DNA of 64,000 nt from Paraspadella gotoi (lineage: Eukaryota; Chaetognatha), in the NCBI GenBank assembly GCA_051294375.1, contig CM119264.1:24665842-24729841 (forward strand). The letters are read 5' to 3'. This document shows positions 1 to 13,512 of this stretch, in pieces (the stretch's first letter is position 1; every line of letters starts with the position of its first letter). The notes under the pieces were generated by a model that worked only from the letters and a program-made list of their open reading frames with translations, was not told the DNA's origin and searched no databases. A program made the translations under genes and the position numbers.

Positions 1-1859
1 TTTTCTCGATACTATCATTTTCTTTTGTGTTTGGTGGTTATTTTATAAAAAAAGCCGGAGGACAACAAAAAAAAAGTTTCCCCCCCCAAAAAGTTTTCAT
101 TCTCTTTTTCCCGGTCCCCTCTCACTTTTATCCCAAATTATTAAAATTTTTTTTAAAATAAGTTAACAAATACTGGTAAAATCAAGCACACAGAGAAAAA
201 TTAAAATAACCTAACTAATTTTTTCTCCCCACCACCTCTCACCCATTAGCTAGAGGAGAATGTAGTTATGGAATTAATAAATGAGTTAAATTCAAGAGCG
301 TCCAGGGATACAATCGTTGGCTAAAAGCACATCAATACTTTTAAAAAGGGGTTCCCAAAAACTTAAAAAAGGGAAAAAAAAGCAAAAGGGAAAAATAAAA
401 GTTTAAAATTTTTTTTTTTTGGGGAATTTTCGGGACAACTAAGGGAATTTTTTCCCCGGAAAAAGAGAGCAAATAAAAGAGGAACACTAACCGCGGGAAA
501 GACAGAAAGCAGCAAAAAAAGTTTTGAAGACAGAAGAAAAAATTATAAAAACGAAGATGGTCAGGTGGGAATTCGTGGGTAATACGGCGGGGAGAAAGAA
601 AAAGAGAAAAAAAGAAGGAGAAGAGAGAGGAAGAAAAAAAAAACCCCGGGGGGAAAAGAAAAAAGGAAAGGGGAAAATGGGGAAATTTGAAAAAAAAAGA
701 AAAAAAAAAAGGGGGAACCCAAAATTTATAGGAAAGCTTTAATGACGGGATAAAATGAAAAATTTGGAATTAAAATTTCAGGGGAGGGAGAAAAAGTTTT
801 TTTGTTTTTATTTAGTGAGGGGTTGAGGTTGAAAAAGAAGGCGAAGAAAAAGAAGAAAAAAAAAAGGAGAGGGAGGAAAGGAGGGAGGAAAGAGAAAAGA
901 GAAAAAGGCAGAGAAAGAAGAGAAAGAGAAAGAGAAAAAATTTGCGTTTAGCACCGCTACGAGAACGAGAGAGAGAGCCCTATCTTGAGAAAAGAAAAAA
1001 TTGTTATTTGATGAAGATGAGAGAGAAGTGAATTCCTGGGGGGTGGAGCGCATAAGGTGCACGGGAAAAATCCAAGAAATAAAACAGATTCCCCTTGCGG
1101 CCCCCCCCGCGCGGGCATCTCTTTTTGGTATATTGTTGTTTTCCTTTCTGAAAACACACCCGCCGCAACACTTCTTCTCTCTCCTCTATCATCCCATTAA
1201 AAGTTTTCGGCCACCCCTCCTTTTTGTTTGCGTTCCCCCCTACCAAAACATCTATCATACAAAAAAAAGGAAAAATTTTTGGGGCGTCGGCTGCACGAGA
1301 GAAGAGAATACGGGAAAAGAAGAAAAAAAAATAAAAGAAGGAAAAATACGGAAAAAATGAGAGATGGCAAGGAGGAAAACAAAAGTCAAATCAGAAAAAG
1401 ATTAACGGTCTTCAATTTAATAAATTTAATATCACCACTCTCAACTTTAATATCCTTACACACAGGAAAGGGGGGGAGGCTACAAGCTCGTGTGGCAAAC
1501 ACGACGAGAGACATAATAATCTTTAACTTACCGATATAAACAAACAAAAACACACAGAGAAAACCTTGCAGGCCAAGCCAAAACTTTAAGAAAGGAAAAA
1601 AAATTGATAAAAATAAAGAAAAGGAGAGAAAAGATTTAAGGGGGATTAGAAAGAGAGGAAAAAAGGGAAAAAAGAGGAAGGAAAAAAAAAAGAAAAGAAG
1701 AAAAAGAGGAAAGGGAAGGAGAAGGAGGGAAAATTCGCCAGCCCCCCACTGGTGCTCCCCGTTCCCCCCGGGAAAAGGGGTTTCCGTGGGGGGGGTGTGG
1801 GAAAAGGCTTGGGTTTTTTTTTTTGCCCCCCCCCACCCCATACCACGCTCACGGAATAT
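1..1859. other. Low-complexity AT- and purine-rich DNA, no gene seen
   Basis: The stretch is made of A-rich and GA-rich tracts (500-960, 1570-1735) and short C or G homopolymers (1735-1830). Open frames here are lysine/arginine or phenylalanine/serine runs produced by the composition and have no domain features. Confidence 0.6.
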
Positions 1860-4800
1860 TTGACCTCGGGTCAAACTGCGGACCACGACTGGGGTTAACT
1901 CTTTTCGTTTTTGTCCTTAATCATCTTCGGGTCATCTGAATTCGTCGTTGTCGTCTATCTGTTATATGTTCGTTTTCTCTGTTTTTTTTATTCAATTTGA
2001 GTGTTTGTAATATTGATACAGATCTATTTTATAACTGACATTATACAGATCTCTGACGTTTAACGTTATTTTGGTTCGGATTAATAAATAAAAAATTATA
2101 CGCCCGTACGTCGAGTGGACAGCGAAGAGGTCGAAAAATCAAAAAACTAATCACGACGACGAACAAGACAACGAACGACGAACGTTAAACGACGACAATG
2201 GCCAACGACAACAACGCGAATAAAACTATACATTTTCCGTAGAAGAAGACAGTGTGACGATGGTCAGAATTGGTATACGCTTTTACGGTTAATTTCTAAC
2301 AAAATTATATCCGATGATTCAGTTTTTACGGAGGTTTTGATGATACCCAGCCGGATTTGTTAAGAATAAAAATAGTGGTAAGCCGCGCCGTGGTAAATAT
2401 CCTCTACACAAGGGAGGGAAAAAACACAGATTGTAATTAGATTGGAAAAGCAGAAATCAACTTAAATAATATATGTTCACTCTCTTCAAACATAAAAATA
2501 TCCTAAGTAAAATATAATTTAAATTTATATTTTAATTAAATGTAAGATTATAACTTATATGATTCATAAAAATTTGATTCCATCTGAAATTTTTTTTTAT
2601 CGTCGGCGCCGGCTCCGAGATCGAGAGCCCTGTCTTGCGGGCCTTCTCAAAGCCGGCCGTTGCTTGGACTCCCGCTGATAACGCGACTCCAGCGCTTCAA
2701 GTCGGAGGTACCGCACAGCGGACAAACCGACAATCGTGACCGGAGGACTACGGGACGGCCGGACACCGAATCCCAGATCCGCGACCGGTGCGAATACCGA
2801 CAGAAGGGTCGGGGCCAATATTTTGTTCGGTAACGGGAAAAAAAAGGTCCGCCCGGGGGGACTCCGACACGTGTAACCAAAACCCATTTAATTTACGAAA
2901 GAAAATTCCGGCTCTAATTATTGCTCCGTTATTCAATCGAGGTGAGGAAGAACAAGGAGGATGAACGATGGTTGCTGGGATGACGACACTGACGACGACG
3001 ACGCGACTGACGCACGCGATGACCGACGACGATCAGACGGAACTGAACGACGACGACGATCGACGACGTTCACGACGATCGAACCGGACGACGAGGGAGC
3101 TGGGCACACGACAGTAGATATTAATTGATATTGGGGCTGAGGTCTTGCTAGTTTTGCGTTCAAGCATCGCGACCTCGGAAGATGGTTCCTAACACGCGGA
3201 TGTCATCTAATGCGGTACGATCTGGGTCGGTCATTAAAAATACGTCGTGTTCCTCACTTAAAACGCTTTCAGCGTCAACAAAGAGATAGTACGATTTTAA
3301 TCAGGGCGTACCCTAAAAATCAATAATGCTATTCTCCTCTTGTTTCACCCTATCTTGTCGCTCGGCGGTATTTCATGTAATTTACAGATCCGGGTTCGCA
3401 TTTTGTTTTACAGGCTCGTATAATGATGGATTCAGTAGACTTCACATTACGGTTGTGAGGTGGACATCGCAACCTGATTGAAGATTCTGACGAGAATGAA
3501 AGACCCGAAATAGTATTCACTGGAGAAAGGAGTAAGATTACGAGACTTGTTAAAATAATCCTTTCAGCGAGACGTCTGCGATGTGTCAATTTTGGTCTGA
3601 GAAGGTTTTGGGGTTTTTAACAGAACGATCGGCGAATCTACGCTTTTTGGTACGAGAATAAGACAGCCGAGAACAATCATATAGCTCATTAATTTATCGC
3701 CAGAGGAATATTTTTTTTTCCCACTTTTGGGTAATAAAGTTTATTATAAGATCAAGAATTTCGAATTCGTTCAGTACTTTTTTGTTTACAGATTTTGGGA
3801 AAGGCAAAGAAGACGTGGACGAGAAAGAGAGAGTTTTGGAATCAGACCTAATTATAAAAGCGAGATCAGAATAGTAGTGTACAGGTGCTGAATATAAACG
3901 CGAAAAAGAGCAATCACAATATTATTGATCAAGCAAAAGAAGAGGGAAATTAAATAATTGACGCTGATATAGAGGATGTATCTTTGCCCTGGCCAGAGCT
4001 TGTTTAACCGAGATTGCTTCCAAGTGATTGGCGCCCGCAGCTTTTGAGTTTGGAAAGTTTCTTTTTTCGCTTATAACGAGATTTCGCGAAATAAAACAGA
4101 TAATTTCGACAGGCGAAATTTATGCAATTTTGATGTCGAGAGAGAAAAAGTCATTAAGGTCATTTATTCGGTGATTTCATTAGTGGCTTACATATAACAC
4201 GCGCAGGCGATCGGATCGTGGTGAATTCGGTTTTCCCATTTTTTTTCTATAGGGTTAGGCAGAGCACAGCAGAGGGGTCTCGCGGCGGATCTCTTTCTGC
4301 CTTCTTCTTCTCTTCTAGTACTCTGATAGCCTTCTTCCCTCGCTCTTCTGCTCTCTTGGTGCGGGAGTGGTCTGGGGACGGCATTCTTTTCTGCGTCTCC
4401 TCCTCTCTCTCTCTTGTCTCGTTCTCGCTTCGGTGTTGGTCTGCATGTGTTCGCTGTGCGTTCGTTCGTTCGTCGCTTCGTGTTCCGTTTTTCGTTCTTC
4501 TTTTTCTTCGTGTCCTTTTCATTTTTTTTGCTTCCGTCTATTCGTCGTCGCTTTCGTACCGGTTTATGTCGGGGTGTTTTTACTTAGTGGTCTTATCAGG
4601 TTAATTTTTGAGACTTTCGAAGAGGCACCAAAAGTTCAGCCTCTCACTTCTGTTCGCGGTTCCATTTCTCTGTCGGAGGGTCTGGGGGTTAGAGAGCTTG
4701 GATGCGGCTTGATTGAATTCGTTTTAGTTTTCCTTGTTAGTTCCTTCTTTAGTGTACACTTCCTTCTCCATAGTTCCACTAGCTTCGTGCAGTTCTTACT

Positions 4801-6640
4801 TCCACTTCAACTCACTATCTCTCAGTGCCACTTTTCCCCTAAATTCCACAACCCCTGAGTTTCCACTTCCCCTAAATTTTCCACTACCCCCTTAAAGTTC
4901 TATCTACTTTGCATTTCGTTTCCAATCCCTGATTTCGTCGGGTTTGGAAACTTGTGAGGCCGAAACGGGATGACTCCCGAAACGTTTAAAAAAGATTATA
5001 TAGTCGTTTAATTGGTGTAGCTCGATCACACTCTTATTTCATTGACCTTGTCTCTTTGTTTCGACTAAATAAAGTCTTTTTCTTTATTCACGGTCCGGAT
5101 TTAAACTAAACCTACTAACAATTTTTTATTAGCTGATAACCTAAATTACTCTAATCTGTTCATTGGGGTCGGAATAGGATAACTATTATATCATCATTCA
5201 TCACTATCTTACATCTATTCTATCACATTCCATTCATTTCATTTCTTATCGTTGTCGTCGTCGTCTGTCGTCGTCTTATTAAACCTTCTTCGATTCCGCC
5301 GTCGGACTTTCCGTGTCCGTCGATAACATTTATTTCGCACACTTCGCTCATTCAAGGGAAGATCCTCCCAGGGAGCAGTAACGGTGAATGGCCAGCCAAG
5401 AGACAAGAAGAATAAGGTGATAAAAGAAATATGAGATAAGAAATTTGATAAATAAGGAATGAAGAAAATCGAAACACACGCGGAGGGAAAGAGAGAATTT
5501 AGGGAGATTATAAAGAAAGAGAAGAAAATGCCAGAGACCTTAGGGAAGACTCCGAGATAAAAGGTTTAAGAGTGAGGGTTTATATAATAACCCGCAACTG
5601 GGTTCAGAAAGTGAAAGATTAATAAATTGTTATATATAGTGGGGTAAAGAAGGGATTTGTGATAAGATATAAATGGTAAGATAACAAAAAGAGAAAGTAA
5701 AATCCGCAGGAGAAAGGAGGGAAAAAAAGTGGAAAGAAATCGCTAAAATCATGAAAAATTAGAGGGAAAGAGCTGTGAGTGATGCAGAGGGTGAAATGAT
5801 GTTGGTTTTAGACTCGAAGAGGCTCTAAAACTGAAAGGCGCTAACTCCTTCCTCGTTTATTCTTCGTTGCCATGACGACGGGGAGCCGTGCTGGGCGAAT
5901 GTTTCTAGAAGACGTGCGAGAACGTGTTCTTTGTCTTTGTCTTTTTCTTTCTTTGTCTTTGGTCTGTCTTGGGTTGTCTTTGGGTGGGGTGGTCTTTCGC
6001 GTGTTGCGTTGGTGTGCGTTTCTTGCTGTGTCTTTGCGTAAATACTTATTTACTATAATCTGTTTGTGTTCTTATAAAAAAATATCTAACTATAAAAAAT
6101 CAATAGGTAAATGAGAACACGTTAAAAGGTCAATGAAGATCAAACTGTTTTCTTTACAGGTCTAGGGAAAAATCTGGGGATGGCGTAACTAAACATTTTT
6201 TTTTATCTTTTTTTCTAAAAAATAAAAAATCAATAAAAAAAAAAAATATCTTATTAAAATAAATAAAAATTCACAACCAATCTCTTGTCCTTCTTTTTTC
6301 TTAAAAAAAAAACGGCATTCTTTTGGGGTCTGTTGGAATATTTAGAGTTCTTTCTTTTTTGGAGTTTTCGTTGTTGTTGGTCAAGGTGTATATACCCGGT
6401 GCGTTAGAGAAGTTGCGCGCTGGGATAAAAGAATTTAAAGAACTCATAAACAACAAACAATGACACGAACAACACGACCGGGATAAGGACACGAAGAACA
6501 TTGACTTTGTGGGTTTCTCCGGGAGATGAGAGAGAGAGAAGCGAGAAGAGGAAAGAGGAGAGAAGAGAGAGAGAGAGAGAGAGAAGTAAAGAGAGAACGG
6601 AAAGAGAAAGAGAGAGAGAGAGAGAAAGAAAAGGAGAGAG
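1860..6640. repeat. First copy of a duplicated block (order a-b-c)
   Basis: Segments 1860-3710 (a), 3715-4940 (b) and 4940-6640 (c) match 7590-9005, 10375-11215 and 9020-10320 plus 11216-11620. Shared words include GTCGAGTGGACAGCGAAG (2107, 7812) and AAATACGTCGTGT (3238, 8643). This copy holds many extra single bases compared with the other. No coding gene was recognised in either copy; CT-rich and CGA-rich tracts give chance open frames, for example at 4218-4858. Confidence 0.7.
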
Positions 6641-7589
6641 AGAAGAGCAGCCAGAAGACAGTTGAAGTNNNNNNNNNNNNNNNNNNNNNNNNNGGGTCGA
6701 GCCACGCCCTGCCGTGCTGAGTCAGGCGTCAGGGTTGACTTCTTTCGAAGCTTGTTGAACTCGAGCGATGCCAACGGTGTTGCAAATTGTCCGAACTGCC
6801 TTACTGCTTTACTCGTTTATCAATATTTACAATCATATTTGAAAACTTTTTTAGATATTTTATCTAATATGCTAATAAAATTTGAAACTCTAAAAAAGCT
6901 GCGTTTCTTATTCACAGTTTTTTGTTCTTTTATTTTCCGTAGGAATACATAATTCGAGCTTCAAAATACTAATTTTTACTTAGAAAAAAATGAGGCAATT
7001 ATTCCAATTTTAAATAATGATTAACTTACTTACATATATTTTTGTTAATCCCCCCAAAAGCAAAATAATAAAAGCACTCGTCGTCGTCGTCGTCGTCGTC
7101 GTCGTCTTCTCTTTTGTTATTGACTTCATTCTCTTCCCAATTTTTTTTTCTCTTTCAACGAATCCTATTTATCGCTGATTAGTTGGAATTAATTGAGTTC
7201 GACGTCCGTAAACCGTTGCTCATCCTATTGGCGAGTTCTCTCTTCTCTCTCTCTCTCTTTCTCTCTCTCTTCTCCTCAACTTTCTTTCTTCACCTCACTC
7301 TTCAACCCGACGTCTTTCAACTCACCGACCGCATGGCCACACGCCTCACGGAATATTGTCAAGCCTTTTCTCTCTCCTCTTCTCTCTCTCTCTCTTCTCT
7401 CTTACTCTCTCTCTCGCCTCCTCTCTCGCTCTCTCTCTCCTCTCCTCATTCGCGCGACGCCTCTTTTCAGTCCGAGAGGAGTCCGTTGTCAAAGTCCCGT
7501 GAGCGTGGGTCCGAGCGAGAGAGTGCGTCGAGCATCGCAAACTTCTTGTCAGTCCGAGTCCGTTGTACGACTCGCCGCTGACCCCGTGA
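6641..7589. other. Junction region with gap, (TCG)n and CT tracts, no gene seen
   Basis: An N run at 6669-6693 is followed by AT-rich DNA, a (GTC)n tract at about 7080-7106 and a CT-rich tract at 7220-7445. Frames through the CT tract are Ser/Leu runs only. Confidence 0.5.
6669..6693. other. Assembly gap (25 N)
   Basis: Fixed-length N run. Further 25-base runs are at 8176-8200, 10348-10372, 23926-23950, 30773-30797 and 54316-54340. The constant length suggests a scaffolder placeholder of unknown true size. Confidence 0.95.
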
Positions 7590-8486
7590 GCGTTTGCCTC
7601 GGGTCGACGCGGACACGACTTGGGTCCAACTATTATCTTTTGTGCTCCTTAATCATTCTTCGGGGTCATCGAAGTGTTCGTCGTTCGTCGTCGTGTCGTC
7701 GGTCGTCCTCGGTTCGTCCGTTTTTTATTCATTGAGGTTGTAATTGTCGTCTTGTAACTGACAACGCTGACGAAAACGGATTTCGGTCGAAAAAAATAAA
7801 TACGCCCGTCGTCGAGTGGACAGCGAAGGAGGTCGACAACCAACAACTATATCACGAACGACTGAAACGACGACGGATAAGTGCGAGCGGACAACAACGT
7901 GCGAATAAGACAAACATTCGAGGGACTACGATGGTCAATCGTACGAGTATTTAGCGTAATTTCACAGAAAAATATGATTAGTTTACGAGGTTTGCAGATA
8001 AATTGTTAAGAAAAAAAGTATAAGCGCTCTTGTTATGATAAAAAAGCGCGTTGTTTGTAACAAATCAACTTGTCTTTTCTCTTCAACAATATTCCTAAAT
8101 AAATTATTTAAATTAAAATGAAATTAATTAAATAAGCTTATTTGATCATAAATTTAATATTCCAGCGAAAAATTCNNNNNNNNNNNNNNNNNNNNNNNNN
8201 TCCCGCCGGCTCCGATCGCCCTGTCTCCCTTTCTCAACCCGTTGCTTGGACTTCCGCTGATAACCGACTCCAGCGCTCAAGTCGATACCGACAGCGAAAC
8301 CGACATCGTGACCGACTACGGGACCCGACACCGAATCCCAATCGCGACCCGAATACCGACAAAATCCCCATTTTGTTCGGTAACCCGACACGTGTAACCA
8401 AACCCATAATTACGAAAGAAAATTCGCTCTAATTATTCTCCGTAATTATCGAGTGCGGAGACAAGGGTTGACGATGGTTGCTGGGA

Positions 8487-8487
<1 letters not shown>

Positions 8488-8548
<61 letters not shown>
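8488..8548. repeat. (ACG)n trinucleotide microsatellite
   Basis: About 20 uninterrupted ACG/CGA units occur here. The other copy of the block (near 2980-3070) has a broken version. Confidence 0.9.
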
Positions 8549-8549
<1 letters not shown>

Positions 8550-9225
8550 GCACGACAGAGATAATGATTTGGGCGTCAAGCGTCGCGACCCGGAAGAGGT
8601 TCCTAACACCGGATGTCATTTGCGGTCATCTGGTCTCATTAAAAATACGTCGTGTCACTTAAACCTCCCACAAAGATACGATTTATCGGGCGATACCAAA
8701 ATCATAATCATTCTTTTCCTTCTCATTTCATGTAATTTACAGCATCGGTTCCGCATGTTACAGCATCGGTATATCAGAGAACTCCATTCGGTTGTTGAGG
8801 CATCGAACTGTGAAGATCTGACGAGATGAAGACCCGAAAAAGATCACTGGAGAAAAGAGTGAAGATTACGAGATTAGAAATAATCCTTCGCGCGGTGTTG
8901 TCATTTCTGAGATCGGGTTTAACGACGATCGGCGAATCTACGCTTGTACGAGAATCAAGACAGCGAGACAAATCATTAGCTATAATTTATCGCCAAGATA
9001 TTTTTTTTTTGTGATGAAACTTGTGAGGCCGGAAAACGGAATTGACTGCGATACGTTTAAAAGAATTAAAGTCGTTTTAATGGTTAGTCGATCACACTTA
9101 TTCAGTGACCTTGTCCTTTTGTTTCGACTAAATAAAGTCTTTTTCTTTATTCACCCGGATTTTAACTAACCAACTAACCAATTTTTATTAGCGAAAACTT
9201 AAATACTCAACATCATTTATCAATG

Positions 9226-9289
<64 letters not shown>

Positions 9290-9292
9290 ACG
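9226..9292. repeat. (ATC)n followed by (GTC)n microsatellite
   Basis: About 22 ATC units run directly into GTC units (to about 9320). Shorter interrupted versions lie at 11439-11530 and 5185-5280 in the other copies. Confidence 0.9.
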
Positions 9293-9849
9293 TCGTTGTC
9301 GTCGTCGTCGTCGTCGTTCGTCGTCGTCTTATTCTTCTCTCCGATCCGCCCGTCGGACTTTCCTTCCTCATCATTTTCCACGCTCGCTCATCAAGGGAGA
9401 TTCTCCAGGGAGCGAACGGTTGATGGCCGCCGACAGAGAAAAGGGTTAAGAAATAGGTTAAGGAAAAATGGTGGAAAAGAAGAAAGAAAAAGGAAGGGAA
9501 AGGAGAATTTATGGAAAAAAAGAGAATTGAGGAGAAGGAAGAGAGAAAAAGTTAGTGAGGGTTAAAGAAGAAACGGGGGCAGAAAGTGAAGATCAAAATG
9601 AAAAGGATGGAAAGAAGGGAGGAAAGAAAAAGAGAACAAAAAGAGAAAGTTAAACGAGGAAAAGGAGGACGGAAAAAAAAAGGAAAGAACCAAAAATCAA
9701 GAAAGAAAAAAGGAGGAAACTTGAGTAGAGAGTGAAATGATTGGGATAGACTTCGAAGAGGCTCTAACGAAGGCCGCTAAAACTCTTTTCCTCGTTTATC
9801 TCTTCGTTGCCATTGACGACGGGGAGCGTCTGGCATGTCTAGAGACGAG

Positions 9850-10016
9850 AACTTTCTTTTCTTTCTTTCTTTGTCTTTCTTTTTTCTTTTCTTTTTCTTT
9901 CTTTCTTCTTTCTTTCTTTCTTTCTTTCCTTTCTTTTCTTTCTTTCTTTCTTTCTTTTCTTTCTTATTCTTCTTTCTGTCTTTTCTTCTTTCTTTCTTTT
10001 CTTTCTTTCTTTTTTT
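9850..10016. repeat. (CTTT)n-like pyrimidine tract
   Basis: Nearly pure C/T sequence with CTTT and TTTCTTTC units. It yields long Phe/Ser/Leu or Lys/Glu/Arg frames with no coding meaning. Confidence 0.85.
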
Positions 10017-13000
10017 GGGTTTCGTTGTTGTTGTCAATGTTTACCTCTTAGGAGAAGTTGGCCGCTGCGGGATAAAGAATTTAAAGAAGAAACTCATAAC
10101 AACAACAATAACACACCAACGACCGGGGATAAGGGACACGAAGAAAACGCATTGATTTTTTTTTCTCCGGGGAGATTGAGAGAGAGGGGAGCCGAGAGAG
10201 AGAGGAGACGAGAGAGGAGGAGATGAGAGAGGAGAGAAGGGAGAGAGAGAGAGGAGAGAGATGAGAGAGGAGAGAGAGAGAGAAGAGAGAGAGGAGAGCG
10301 CCAGAAGAGTGAATAGTGATGACAAAGGAAATTAAAAACTGAAAATANNNNNNNNNNNNNNNNNNNNNNNNNTTTTCCCACTTTGGAAATAAATTTTATA
10401 TAAGATCAAGAATTCGATTATGGTTCAGTACTTTGTTTACAGATTTTGGGAAAGTGCAAAGAGAGACGGGGAGAGAAAGAGAGAGTTTTGGAATCAACCT
10501 AATAAAGCGAGATAAAATATTGTAGGTGAAATATAAACGCGAAAAGAGCAATCACAATAAATTATTGTAACAAAAGAAAGAAAAAATAATTGACCGCTGA
10601 TTAACAGAGATTATCTTTGCCCTGCCGCTTTAACGAGAGTTGCCCAAGTTGATTGCCGCCTTTGATGATCTTTTCGCTTATAAACGAGATTGCGCGAAAT
10701 AATAAACAGATAATTTGAAGGCGAAATTTATGGAATTTTCGAGTGTCGGAGGAGAAAAGTCATTAAGAGTCTTCTCATATTCCGGTGCAATTATCATTAA
10801 GTGGCTTAATAACGCGGCAGGCGATGGATCGTCGTGAAATTCGGTTTCTTTTTTCTATTGACCCAGCTTTCCTCTCTCTCTCTCTCTTCTTCTCTCTCTC
10901 TCTCTTCTCATCTTCTCTCCTCTCTCTTCTCTCTGCCTCTTTTTCTCTTTTTCAAACATTGTTAAGTAGTGGCTTCAAATGAGACTCTCAGGCCAGCCCA
11001 AAGTTCAGCCTCTCTCGTTCCGGTTTCCATTTCTCCTCAGTTAACTTTCTTGAATTCAGTTTAGTTCAGTCGCCTTCGAGTTACACTTGTCCTCTCAATT
11101 CCGACGTAGCTCTCAGTTCTACTTCCATCAATCCACCCAGTCACTTCCTAAATTCAACCTAGTTCCAGCTTTCCCCTAAATTCCACTACCCCTTAGTTCT
11201 ACTTTCATTTGTTACCAATTCCTTTCGTCGGGGTGAAACTTGTTGAGGCCGGAAAACGGAATGACTGCGATACGGTTTAAAAGATTAAAGTCGTTTTAAT
11301 GGTTAGTCGATCACACTTATTCAGTGACCTTGTCCTTTTGTTTCGACTAAATAAAGTCTTTTTCTTTATTCACCCGGATTTTAACTAACACAACTAACAA
11401 TTTTTATTAGCGAAAATTAAATACTCAACTCATTATCAATGATCATTATCATCATATCATCATCTCATCATCAATCATCATCATCATCATCATCTCATCA
11501 TGTCATGTCGTTGTCGTCGTCGTTCGTCGTCGTCTATTCTTCTCTCCGATCCGCCCGTCGGACTTTCCTTCCTCATCATTTTCCACGCTCGCTCATCAAG
11601 GGAGATTTCTCAGGGACGTCAGCTCGCGAACTCGGTCCGTAGTTAAATTTAATTTTTTTTATTTAACAATTCATTTAGCTGTTAGGGTTATGGATTAGAT
11701 TTAGGATTGACGCGGCGTAGTGTTTACGCTTGATTAGGCCGTGACTGTCAGAGAATTAAGAGAGTGAGCGAAAAATAGAGGTTCTCGGTATATTTGAGGT
11801 TTGGTAGATAAAGATTAAGATATTAGAGAACATAAAAACTAGTAGGTATGTAGGAGAGTTAAAAGGAAGAAACAAAATGGACCGGAAGGAGGAAGAGTAG
11901 ACATTTCTGTAAAAAGAAACAATGAGAGGGTGGAAGAATTGAAAAAATATAGAGAAACCTGAGAGAGAAATAGGGGGAGAAGGTGAATGTGAGAAGATAT
12001 AAAAATTATTAAAGTGCTTCAGAGGAGAATGAGAAAAGAAGAATGAGAGGAAGCGTCAAAGGGAAATTCGTTTGTGGAACACCAGTGCGGAGGTGTTAAA
12101 GAGATATGAAAAACTGTTTATTGCCGGTGGTCAGGAAATTATCCTATATTTCTGGGAATTACCGTCGTTCTTCTCGAGAGAGATATTCTCAATATTGTTA
12201 CAATAATCTCGTGGGATAAACGAGAGCGCGTTGAGTATTCTATTTTGAAAAGACAAATACCCAAGGAGCGAAGTAAAACGAGGATCATCCATAGTAGAGA
12301 AGAGGCCCTACGTTGATCAATCTCCACCGAAGGACAAGACACTCAAGTGAGAAGGATTTATCGATCACAGATAATGTTAAGCCGGATTCTCGCATTTGTG
12401 TGAAATTCAGCGCGCGAAAAAAGTGAGAATGGAACCGCAGGCGGCGGGGCGGCTGGCGCAGGCGAGACGGCAAGAATATGGGCGAAGACGTTGAGTAGAA
12501 GGGTGCATAGTCGTGCGAGTGAGCGGCTCGGCATAGCAGCTCTAGCAGGCAACGGACGAGCGCGCTGATAATAAGCGTCTTCCTTTACGTGCCTCGTGAT
12601 ATATCATCCGTCTATCGTGACGATGCAGGAAGCGTTCGCATTCCGGTTCATAGTTCTCAAAGTCTGCAGCGAGGAGAAAGAACTAATTAGTAGCTTCGTA
12701 TCTTGCAATAGGATCACATATAGGTCATTAGGTATATCATATAGCCTACTTCCTCATATCGATTACAAAAATAAGTGCTAATATATAGTACAAGGGGGTA
12801 CTAATTCATAATTTGTCATATAACAATAACAAGAAATTCTGTTCATCTCATTCATTATCATATGATCTTTGCTTAGTTTTCCTCTCTGCTTATACCTAAA
12901 TTGTCTGTTTAAACATGTTATACATTCAATATAGATGTATATATAAGAAGCAATAGTTATTCTGTCGTTATTGCAAAATAAATCAACGATAATAATAAAA

Positions 13001-13512
13001 CATCTATTCGAACTGATATACATTTCAATAGTAAGTTCTTTTCTTTCTTTCATCACCTTATCTCTCTTATTTTTTGCGAAGATTTCGTGATATGTATAGA
13101 TATGACGTCAAATGCTAATATACACTCGATTAGAGAAGTGTTCGCCTCGCTGGGTGATTACATGATCGTAACTTGATTTAAATGATTCCCTTTCAGTGAT
13201 AACTCAATCAATCTCATCGTATCCTAATACACTTGCCAAAAACCTAATCTCATTAACAACACAACTGACTGTGCAGATCCATTCGCTGCATTGAACCATT
13301 CAATTTCGAGCTCATTCATCCTTATGGACGACATCTTAAAAACGACACGAAAGCCATCGTATTTGTTATTTCTTTCTTTCTTCTGCTACTCAGTCATTAA
13401 TGAGTGATCCCAACTTTGACGCTCGAATTGTAGTAGTATCTCTTTGAGCAACGACAGCTTAACATCGTAATTTGGTAAGGCGAGAATTTAGAAGTTTTAA
13501 TCTGGATGTTAA

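Larger units (their letters stand above)
7590..11620. repeat. Second copy of the duplicated block (order a-c-gap-b-c)
   Basis: See 1860-6640. Segment c occurs here twice, at 9020-10320 and 11216-11620, both starting GTGAGGCCGGAAAACGGA or a close variant. An N run (10348-10372) separates the first c from b, so the order probably reflects overlapping contigs placed end to end. The c segment carries AATAAA (about 9128 and 11348) and then an (ATC)n tract. Confidence 0.65.

Noticed and set aside
1386-1886. 166-codon minus-strand frame
   Set aside because: Phe/Leu-rich translation of a purine tract in poor-quality sequence; no start context, no motif.
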